Positions 7,406 through 12,463 of a DNA stretch of 12,463 nt are shown here, piece by piece (the stretch's first letter is position 1; each line of letters begins with the position of its first letter). The translations under genes and the position numbers were made by a program. The notes beneath the pieces are model-generated. The model had not been told where the DNA came from and searched no databases. It worked only from the letters and a program-made list of their open reading frames with translations. This stretch comes from Selenomonadaceae bacterium (GTDB lineage Bacteria; Bacillota; Negativicutes; Selenomonadales; Selenomonadaceae): the NCBI GenBank assembly GCA_016280345.1, contig JAEEGN010000171.1:1-12463 (forward strand), given 5' to 3'.

Positions 7406-7429
7406 CAACTGCTTGAAAACAAAGGGTAC
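7406..7429 (+). pseudogene. Possible remnant of an ABC transporter 3' end
   Basis: In one frame this segment reads QLLENKGY, identical to residues near the C-terminus of the second ABC protein (QLLENKGYYYHLYASQED). The flanking frame is broken (TAA at 7400-7402), and similarity stops after GY. The DNA differs mainly by synonymous changes, with 13 identical bases (AACAAAGGGTACT) at the core. It may be the last trace of a deleted paralogue. The match is short enough that chance cannot be excluded. Confidence 0.3.
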
Positions 7430-7464
7430 TGGGGGATAAAACGCTTCCTAGGAGCCGTACTCAG

Positions 7465-7595
7465 CCCTCCCCTTTAGGGGAGGGGGAACCGCGGAGCGGT
7501 GGGTGAGGTTCACCGCATTTCAGCTTGCGTAAACCTTTACGTTAGTGGAACCTCATCCGGCTCGCAAGCTCGCCACCTTCCCCTAAAGGGGAAGG
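7465..7595 (-). repeat. Mosaic palindromic repeat, inverted copy
   Basis: This 131-bp element is bounded by CCCTCCCCTTTAGGGGAGGG (7465-7484) and CCTTCCCCTAAAGGGGAAGG (7576-7595). Read on the minus strand, it follows the forward copies upstream of hicA. 24 bases are identical (7537-7560 versus 6382-6405 and 6233-6256), followed by the TTTACGCAA, CCTCACCCACCGCTCCGCGG blocks. It therefore lies in opposite orientation to the copies on the other side of hicAB. No target-site duplication is visible. Confidence 0.8.
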
Positions 7596-7703
7596 CTACG
7601 CTCCTCGTACTTTATCGCTGACAATAACACTTGGCAAGCTTTTTTAGTTATTATGGGTATGGGAAGTTTCAGATCCTGAATCTATATGTCATGGCCGCTG
7701 GCT

Positions 7704-7745
7704 CCCCCCGCGATATGCTACTGGCATATCGCGGGGGGCTTTTTT
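7704..7745 (+). terminator. Orphan intrinsic terminator or attenuator
   Basis: A perfect 15-bp stem, CCCCCCGCGATATGC (7704-7718) and GCATATCGCGGGGGG (7724-7738), has the loop TACTG and is followed by C and six T. No gene ends close upstream; the nearest, hicB, stops about 470 bp away. A weak TTGGCA at 7631-7636 is the only promoter-like box seen nearby, with no convincing -10. It may end a small RNA, stop readthrough into the glycan genes, or be a derivative of the repeat hairpin whose ATGCCAGTGGCAT core it resembles. The bases 7598-7703 show nothing else. Confidence 0.8.
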
Positions 7746-7758
7746 ATGCGGCTTTTTC

Positions 7759-7787
7759 TTGCGCTCGGGGGATTTCTGTGCGATAAT
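7759..7787 (+). promoter_or_regulatory. Promoter of the glycosyltransferase-methyltransferase gene
   Basis: TTGCGC (7759-7764), a 17-bp spacer and GATAAT (7782-7787), with TG one base before the -10 box, form an extended -10 promoter. It lies directly after the terminator T run and about 37 bp before the start codon. It is nearly the same as the promoter at 10296. Confidence 0.75.
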
Positions 7788-7823
7788 AAAAAAGATTGCA
7801 TAGACGGGAAGGGAGATGCGCCG

Positions 7824-9233
7824 ATGGCGGATTTGAGCGTGATCGTGACGACGGCGGACGGGCTGTCGTACACGAAGAATTGCCTGGCCCTTCTGCTGCC
7901 GCAGATGGGGCCGGAGGATGAACTCATCGTCGTGGATGACGCCTCGACGGACGGGACGCCGGAATTCCTGCAGGGCCTGGCGGGCGCGGGGCCGGCGGTG
8001 AAAATCGTGCCCCGCCGGAAGCGGCTGGGGCAGCCGGCGGCCATCAACCGCGGCCTGCAGGAGAGCACCGGGCGGGAGATCCTGATCCTCCACAACGATA
8101 CGTATTTGCTGGAGGATACCGTGGCGCGGCTGCGGGAGGTTTTGGCGGCCCGGCCCCGGTTGGGGGCGGTATCACCGATGGCGGTGGAGAGCCGGAGTCC
8201 CTATACGCGGGTCGAGACGCGATCGTATCAGAGTTTGGAAGAACTGGAGCAAATCGCCCGGGAAAGGGAGCCGAAACTCGGTTTCTGGAAGGTGCGCTGG
8301 TCGATGGTGCTGGACGACTACTGCCTGCTGGTCCGACGGGAGGCCATCACGGCGGTGCAGGGGTACGATATCCGCTTCGCGCCGCGTTACTTCGCGCCGG
8401 ACGATCTGTCGCTGCGCCTTTGGCAGGCAGGATGGCATTGCGCAGCGGCGGCCCATCTTCTCGTCCATCATGAAGGGCAGCGGGCCGTCAACGATACGTC
8501 GACGGCGAAGGAATGGTATGAGGCGAACAAGCGGCGCTTCGCGGAGAAATGGGGCTTCTCGCCGGTGTATTCGCTGAACGTGAACGATTTGCTGGTGTCG
8601 CGGATTGACTTCAGGCAGCCGGCGCTGGCGGTGCTGGACGTGGGCTGCGCCGGCGGCGGAAACCTCATGCGGCTGATGCAGTTCCGCCCGGACACCGAGC
8701 GCTGCGGCATCGAGCTCAACGCCGGGGCGGCCAGGGTGGCCGGCTGTTTCGGGGAAATCATGAACGTTGATATCACGACACTGGACCGGCCGGATTGGGA
8801 GGGGAAGTTCACCCATATTCTCTGCGGCGATCTGCTGGAACACCTGACGGATCCGCTGCCGGTGTTGAAGATGCTGGGAAGGTTCCTGCGGCCGGATACG
8901 GGTCGGCTCTTCGTGAGTCTGCCCAATGTGCTCCATTACTCGATCTGGTGGGAGATGCTGCGGGGGAAATGGACGTATCAGGATAACGGCATCCTCGACC
9001 GGACGCATCTGCGCTTTTTCACCCGGCAGTCGGGACTGGCGCTGATGGCGGAAGCGGGGCTGACGGCCGAGGTCGTGGGCGATAACGAGTTTTACTCCAT
9101 GCCGGAGCCGCCGCCGGAGGCGATGATCGAGCATATCCTGAAGATTCCGGAGGCGTCCATTGACCGGCAGGATCTCATGGCGCTGCAGTGGATCATCGAG
9201 GCCCGGCGGCCGGGAGGTTCCGATGAAGTATGA
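7824..9233 (+). CDS. GT2 glycosyltransferase fused to SAM methyltransferase
   Basis: This 469-aa protein has two domains. Residues about 3-230 are a GT-A glycosyltransferase of family 2: DLSVIVTT at the start, VDDASTDGT (37-45) and the nucleotide-sugar/metal motif HND (90-92). RYFAPDDLSLRLW (189-200) resembles the catalytic-base region of the family. Residues about 265-440 are a class I SAM-dependent methyltransferase with motif I LDVGCAGGGN (271-280), GIEL (295-298) and CGDLLEHLTDP (334-343). It probably adds and methylates a sugar on a surface glycan or glycoprotein in the cytoplasm; acceptor and sugar are unknown. No signal peptide or membrane segment is seen. The ATG at 7824 has AAGGGAG 8 nt upstream. 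A longer in-frame start at 7686 would place coding across the terminator and promoter, so it is rejected. The 3' end overlaps the next gene by 11 nt. Confidence 0.9.
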   Translation: MADLSVIVTTADGLSYTKNCLALLLPQMGPEDELIVVDDASTDGTPEFLQGLAGAGPAVKIVPRRKRLGQPAAINRGLQESTGREILILHNDTYLLEDTVARLREVLAARPRLGAVSPMAVESRSPYTRVETRSYQSLEELEQIAREREPKLGFWKVRWSMVLDDYCLLVRREAITAVQGYDIRFAPRYFAPDDLSLRLWQAGWHCAAAAHLLVHHEGQRAVNDTSTAKEWYEANKRRFAEKWGFSPVYSLNVNDLLVSRIDFRQPALAVLDVGCAGGGNLMRLMQFRPDTERCGIELNAGAARVAGCFGEIMNVDITTLDRPDWEGKFTHILCGDLLEHLTDPLPVLKMLGRFLRPDTGRLFVSLPNVLHYSIWWEMLRGKWTYQDNGILDRTHLRFFTRQSGLALMAEAGLTAEVVGDNEFYSMPEPPPEAMIEHILKIPEASIDRQDLMALQWIIEARRPGGSDEV

Positions 9234-10290
9234 TCTGAAGGATTTCGCGTTTAGAGAGAAGCCCTGCGTCAAGGCGCTCGATGTGGATTACCGCCATTTG
9301 GACGGCGGGAACTATCCGTCCTATCCGATGCTCACTTACGGGCGGCGGACGTATTTTGACGTGTCCCAGCTGACGTTTTTGCCGCCGGCGAATCTCATTG
9401 TGGGGCATTTCACTTCCGTGGCCAAGGAAGTGGAGTTCAACATCAATGAGAATCACGATTTCGCTTCGGTGACGAATTTCCCCATGTACCGGCTGGAAAT
9501 CGGAAAAGACGCGTTCCCGAATTTTCTGCGGGAGGACCCGATGGTGCTGCCCCAGAAGCGGCAGATCATCCTCGGCAGCGACGTCTGGATCGGCTGGGGC
9601 GTCACGGTGCTCAGCGGCGTCCGTGTCGGCAACGGGGCCATCATCGCCGCCCGGGCGGTGGTGACGAAGGACGTGCCGCCCTACGCCATCGTCGGCGGCA
9701 ATCCGGCCCGGGTCATCAAGTATCGCTTCGCGCCGGAGATCTGCCAGAAGCTCGACGCCATCCAGTGGTGGGAGTGGCCGGAGGAAAAAATCCGGGAAGC
9801 GGCGCCGTTGTTTCAGCGGCCGGAGGACTTCGTGGCGGCTTACTATCAGCCGCCGACGGAAAAGACGCTGCGGGCGGCGGCGGATATCCGGGCGCAGCAG
9901 AAGGCGGAGAAGCTCTTCCTGATGCTGGCGGACGATACAATAGACTGGCCTGACTGGGAGCACGTCCTCAAAGAATGGCAGCGGGTGAAAATCCCCGGGG
10001 GCCGGCTGCTGCTGCTGCTCAATACGCTGGAGAAAGAACGGCGGGAGAAGTTCATGGCCCGCTGCCGGGAACTGCGCGTTGGGGACGATGGGCTGGATAC
10101 GGTCCAGGTCATGGGCGCGGCGCTGCCACTGAACCGGTTCAGCGAGCCGCTGCTGCGGGCGGCGGATTACTTCATCGCCGGAAAATACCCGGAGAATATC
10201 GTCTGGCTGGACCACGCCGACACCTGCGGAACGAAGGTCCTGTCCGCCCCCGATACTGCCCCCTTCGCCTCCGTTCCCCGGGATAAATGA
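9223..10290 (+). CDS. CatB-like hexapeptide acetyltransferase with extra C-terminal domain
   Basis: This 355-aa protein begins with a xenobiotic/CatB-type O-acetyltransferase domain (about 35-190). It has a FTSVAKEV coil strand, the NENHDF motif with the probable catalytic His79, and left-handed beta-helix turns from IILGSDVWIGWGVTVLSG to GAIIAARAVVTKDV, then AIVGGNPARVIKYRF. Such enzymes trim acetyl groups onto sugars; family stand-alone members are about 210 aa. Here another 150 residues follow (about 205-355), alpha/beta-like in pattern (LFLMLADD, RLLLLLNT, IVWLDHADTCGTKVLS), that I do not recognise. The start at 9223 has GGGAGG 5 nt upstream and overlaps the upstream gene, so the two are co-transcribed and coupled. 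In context it would acetylate the glycan built by its neighbours, not detoxify antibiotics. Confidence 0.87.
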   Translation: MKYDLKDFAFREKPCVKALDVDYRHLDGGNYPSYPMLTYGRRTYFDVSQLTFLPPANLIVGHFTSVAKEVEFNINENHDFASVTNFPMYRLEIGKDAFPNFLREDPMVLPQKRQIILGSDVWIGWGVTVLSGVRVGNGAIIAARAVVTKDVPPYAIVGGNPARVIKYRFAPEICQKLDAIQWWEWPEEKIREAAPLFQRPEDFVAAYYQPPTEKTLRAAADIRAQQKAEKLFLMLADDTIDWPDWEHVLKEWQRVKIPGGRLLLLLNTLEKERREKFMARCRELRVGDDGLDTVQVMGAALPLNRFSEPLLRAADYFIAGKYPENIVWLDHADTCGTKVLSAPDTAPFASVPRDK

Positions 10291-10295
10291 AATGA

Positions 10296-10324
10296 TTGCG
10301 CTTCGCGGCGTTCTGTGCGATAAT
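10296..10324 (+). promoter_or_regulatory. Promoter of the GT4 gene
   Basis: TTGCGC (10296-10301), a 17-bp spacer and GATAAT (10319-10324) form an extended -10 promoter (TGC before the -10 box). It matches the promoter at 7759 at 25 of 30 positions, including the run TTCTGTGCGATAATA. Its -35 box starts 6 nt after the preceding stop codon, so the GT4 gene has its own start of transcription. Confidence 0.75.
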
Positions 10325-10379
10325 ATATTGTATTGATTTCCACTAAGATTCATTCCATCTTGCTGCAAAGGACGATTGA

Positions 10380-11597
10380 TTGATGAACATTTTGATCCTG
10401 CATCCGAATTTCCCCGGGCAATACCTGAACCTGGCCCGCCATTTCGCGGCGGCGGAGCGGCACCGGGTCTTTTTCCTGACGAAGGAGACGAACGGCAACC
10501 AGCTCCGGAACGTGACGGTGGCCACCTACAAGACAGCCCGGGAGGCGACGCCCAACGTCCATCCGTATCTGAAGACCTGTGAGGAAGCTATCCTGGAGGG
10601 ACAGGCGGTGGCCCGGGGCCTCGACGCCCTGAAGCGGCAGGCGAATTTCGTGCCTGACGTGATCATCGGTCATACGGGCTGGGGCTCGACGCTCTACACG
10701 AAGGACGTCTATCCCAAGGTGCCGCTGATCGGTTACTTCGAGTGGTATTACTGGCCCTTCGGCTCCGACGTCGGCTACTGGCCGGACGAGGAAGTGGACA
10801 TCAACTCCCAGCTTCGCATCCGCACGCTGAACGCCCACCATCTGCTGAACCTCGAGGCCTGCGACGTGCGCTACACGCCGACCGAATGGCAGAAGAAGCA
10901 GTTCCCGGATCATTTCCAGCAAGGGATGCACGTGATCCATGAGGGCATCGAGACGAAACTGTTCCAGCCGAAGAAGGGGGCGAAGCTGGTGCTGCCGCGG
11001 GTGAAGATTGACCTCTCCGAGGTGCCGGAGCTCGTCACCTACGTCTCGCGGGGCTTTGAACCCTACCGCGGCTTCCCCGAGTTCATGGATTCGATCCGCA
11101 TCCTGCTGAAGCGCCGGCCGAAGTGCCACGTGGTCATCGTCGGCGTGGACCGGAGCTGCTACGGGCCGGCGCCGAAGGATACGACCTGGAAGAAGATTGA
11201 GGAAGAAAAGGGCGGCTACGATACGGAGCGGGTGCATTTCGTCGGCCATCTGCATCGCGACGAGTATCTGGCGGTGCTGCAGGCTTCGACGGTGCACGTC
11301 TATCTGACGCGTCCCTTCGTGCTGTCCTGGTCGTCGCTGGAGTCGATGTCGGCGGGCTGCTGCCTGGTGGGCTCGAAGACGCCGCCGGTGATGGAAGTCG
11401 TGGAGGACGGCGTGAACGGCCTTCTGGCGAACTTCCGCCGGCCGGAGCACATCGCGCTGCGCATCGAGGAGGCGCTGGACGATCCCGAGCTCCGGGCCCG
11501 GCTGGGCAAGGCGGCCCGGGAGACGATCCTGGAGCGCTTCGATATGGACGATTGCATGCGCAAGCAGGTCAACATGATCTACGGGGCGATGAAATAA
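10380..11597 (+). CDS. GT4-family glycosyltransferase
   Basis: This 405-aa GT-B glycosyltransferase has the N-terminal type seen in the family-4 group-3 domain. It begins MNILILHPNFPGQYLNLA, and residues 92-126 include PDVIIGHTGWG and GYFEWYY. The C-terminal group 1 domain runs from about 215 (LVTYVSRGFEPYRGFPEFM) and includes VHFVGHL (285-291), the sugar-nucleotide site PFVLSWSSLESMSAGC (312-327) and VEDGVNGLL. The Glu that usually precedes the second catalytic-site Glu by eight residues is not present, which I believe is normal for this subgroup. It probably transfers a sugar from a nucleotide donor in the cytoplasm; the acceptor is unknown. The ATG at 10380 lies 7 nt after AAAGGA; the adjacent ATG at 10383 is a less well spaced alternative. 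The gene is single behind its own promoter. Repeat elements follow rather than a classical terminator. Confidence 0.9.
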   Translation: MMNILILHPNFPGQYLNLARHFAAAERHRVFFLTKETNGNQLRNVTVATYKTAREATPNVHPYLKTCEEAILEGQAVARGLDALKRQANFVPDVIIGHTGWGSTLYTKDVYPKVPLIGYFEWYYWPFGSDVGYWPDEEVDINSQLRIRTLNAHHLLNLEACDVRYTPTEWQKKQFPDHFQQGMHVIHEGIETKLFQPKKGAKLVLPRVKIDLSEVPELVTYVSRGFEPYRGFPEFMDSIRILLKRRPKCHVVIVGVDRSCYGPAPKDTTWKKIEEEKGGYDTERVHFVGHLHRDEYLAVLQASTVHVYLTRPFVLSWSSLESMSAGCCLVGSKTPPVMEVVEDGVNGLLANFRRPEHIALRIEEALDDPELRARLGKAARETILERFDMDDCMRKQVNMIYGAMK

Positions 11598-11628
11598 CGG
11601 GTATGGCTTAATCATCTTTCGTAAAAGT

Positions 11629-11829
11629 CTTCCCCTTTGGGGCGTAACATGCCAGTGGCATATTACGGGCGAGCTCGCGAGCCGGATGAAAGGCCTTCCC
11701 CTTTAGGGGCGTACCATGCCGGTGGCATGGTACGGGCAGCCCAAAGGGCTGACGGATGAGGTGCCTTCCCCCTTTAGGGGCGTAATATGCCAGTGGCATA
11801 TTACGGGCGAGCGAAGCGAGTCGGATGAG
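11629..11829 (+). repeat. Three tandem hairpin units of the mosaic repeat
   Basis: Units begin at about 11629, 11694 and 11764 (66-70 bp apart). Each runs CTTCCCCTTTRGGGG, a GTAC/GTAA-type hairpin, a variable small block (GCGAGCTCGCGAGC; AGCCC/GGGCT hairpin; GCGAGCGAAGCGAG) and GGATGA. The main hairpin arms are GTAACATGCC/GGCATATTAC, GTACCATGCC/GGCATGGTAC and GTAATATGCC/GGCATATTAC. Units 2 and 3 are perfectly paired with different bases. There are no unique spacers, so it is not a CRISPR array. Confidence 0.8.
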
Positions 11830-11938
11830 GTTCCACAGCATGGCGGGTTACGCAAAGCGAAAGTTGGTGGACCTCACCCACCGCCTTCGGCGGTCCCCGT
11901 GACAGTCCACCGGACTGTCACGCCCCTAAAGGGGAAGG
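11830..11938 (+). repeat. Diverged mosaic element continuing the tandem units
   Basis: After the third unit the sequence continues GTTCCACAGC, then TTACGCAAAGCGAAAG, CCTCACCCACCGCC and a CCGCCTTCGGCGG hairpin. It ends with a strong 10-bp hairpin, GTGACAGTCC/GGACTGTCAC (11899-11921, ACC loop), and CCCCTAAAGGGGAAGG. It is a more diverged version of the 6320 and 7465 copies. A T run at 11951-11956 follows but with no adjacent stem long enough to call a terminator. Confidence 0.7.
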
Positions 11939-12003
11939 CAGGCGTTCGCGTTTTTTAGTGGTCGGAATCATTGTTTGACACGATAGAGATTCGGGGGAAG
12001 AGT

Positions 12004-12463
12004 ATGCCGGAGCTAATCTTGGTTGATTTCATTCCGCCGCGGGCACGGCGGGTCATAGAGTACGGCTGCGGCGCCGGGGAGATCGGCGAGGCGTTCCGCC
12101 GGCGGCAGCCGGATTGCCGCTATATCGGCGTGGACGAGGACGCGGCGGCGCTGAAGGAAGCGGAGAAGCGGCTGTCGGGGACGGTGCGGGCGAGCTTCCG
12201 GACAGCGAAGTCGGAGAAGGCGGATTGCCTGCTGATTCACGGGTCGTTCCTCGGCGAGGACTGGGAGAAGGCATTGAAGGCGAAGGCCGAGGCGCTGCCA
12301 TCGGGAGCGCAGGTCATTTTCGTCTTTGACAATCCCGGCTACGTTCCGCGGCTTTTGGGCGCTACCCAGGGCGTTGCCGCTGCGCCGGCCGGAATCTTTC
12401 TGGAACAGGCGAATGCGGCGCTGGAAGGGGCCGGACTTACCATCGACCGGGTGCTGCATCAGC
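12004..12463 (+). CDS. Class I SAM-dependent methyltransferase, partial at window end
   Basis: An open frame of 153 codons runs off the window edge without a stop. It begins MPELILVDFIPPRARRVIEY and carries SAM motif I, IEYGCGAGEIGEAFRR (18-33), followed by YIGVDEDAAAL (about 40-50), the usual acidic residue that contacts the ribose. Later segments ADCLLIHGSFL and AQVIFVFDNPGYVP fit motifs II and III, and EQANAALEGAGLTI the C-terminal helix. This resembles small methyltransferases of surface-glycan loci; the substrate cannot be read. GGGGGAAG lies a few bases before the ATG at 12004. A TTGACA at 11975-11980 lacks a -10 box at proper spacing, while GATAGA at 11982 lacks a clear -35, so the promoter is undecided. 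The 3' part lies outside the window. Confidence 0.8.
   Translation, partial: MPELILVDFIPPRARRVIEYGCGAGEIGEAFRRRQPDCRYIGVDEDAAALKEAEKRLSGTVRASFRTAKSEKADCLLIHGSFLGEDWEKALKAKAEALPSGAQVIFVFDNPGYVPRLLGATQGVAAAPAGIFLEQANAALEGAGLTIDRVLHQ

Noticed and set aside
7465..7595. Insertion sequence or transposon
   Set aside because: The element is only 131 bp, has no transposase and no visible target duplication. It is described as a repeat instead.
7686..7823. Upstream in-frame ATG of the GT2-methyltransferase
   Set aside because: The extension would cross a strong terminator hairpin and the promoter. The ATG at 7824 has a good ribosome site, and the GT2 fold starts right after it.
9160..9222. Longer start for the acetyltransferase
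   Set aside because: The added residues are read from within the upstream methyltransferase frame, have no family similarity, and the ATG at 9223 has GGGAGG at good spacing.
9223..10290. Chloramphenicol or streptogramin resistance gene
   Set aside because: The CatB-like fold is shared with many sugar acetyltransferases. The glycan-gene context and the extra C-terminal half argue against drug resistance.
11629..11829. CRISPR array
   Set aside because: The repeated units are 66-70 bp, made of palindromes, and contiguous without unique spacers. No cas gene is present.
11975..12003. TTGACA as -35 box of the last methyltransferase gene
   Set aside because: A -10 box at 16-18 bp would fall on the ribosome site and start codon, and no TATAAT-like sequence is there.

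Overview
The window comes from a moderately GC-rich bacterium with purine-rich Shine-Dalgarno sequences and sigma70-type promoters. It encodes a HlyD-type envelope-spanning export system, which implies an outer membrane. Together with the style of the dispersed hairpin repeats and the surface-glycan genes, this best fits a diderm Firmicute of the Negativicutes (Selenomonas-like). That placement is an inference; no rRNA or marker gene is present.

Layout. (1) 1-491: no gene; the end of one mosaic repeat, a second mosaic repeat, a pair of short direct repeats and a promoter. (2) 492-6102: a tight three-gene operon, ABC transporter / HlyD-family adaptor / ABC transporter, joined by 4-nt ATGA overlaps and closed by a strong intrinsic terminator at 6114-6150. 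The order and the paired ATPases match the RtxB-RtxD-RtxE atypical type I secretion system of Vibrio cholerae. Both ABC proteins carry an N-terminal C39-like domain that has lost its catalytic Cys and His, so they should export without cleaving a leader. Neither the cargo nor a TolC-like outer-membrane channel lies in the window. (3) 6159-6467: two forward copies of a mosaic palindromic repeat. (4) 6528-7234: a hicAB toxin-antitoxin module with its own near-consensus promoter. (5) 7286-7745: palindromes, an inverted copy of the mosaic repeat, a possible ABC-gene remnant and an orphan terminator. (6) 7759-10290: a glycosyltransferase-methyltransferase fusion overlapping a hexapeptide acetyltransferase with an unidentified C-terminal half. 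(7) 10296-11597: a GT4 glycosyltransferase behind a near-copy of the promoter at 7759. (8) 11629-11938: three tandem hairpin units plus a longer mosaic element. (9) 12004-end: the first part of a small SAM methyltransferase.

How the genes could work together. The secretion operon would move a large unprocessed protein across both membranes. The sugar-modifying genes look like part of a surface-glycan or protein-glycosylation locus (flagellin, S-layer or exported adhesin). The two sets are adjacent but separated by the hicAB/repeat island, so a functional link is only a hypothesis. The most notable structures are the two-ATPase exporter in a probable Firmicute, the hairpin repeats with covarying arms, and the bracketing of hicAB by oppositely oriented repeat copies.
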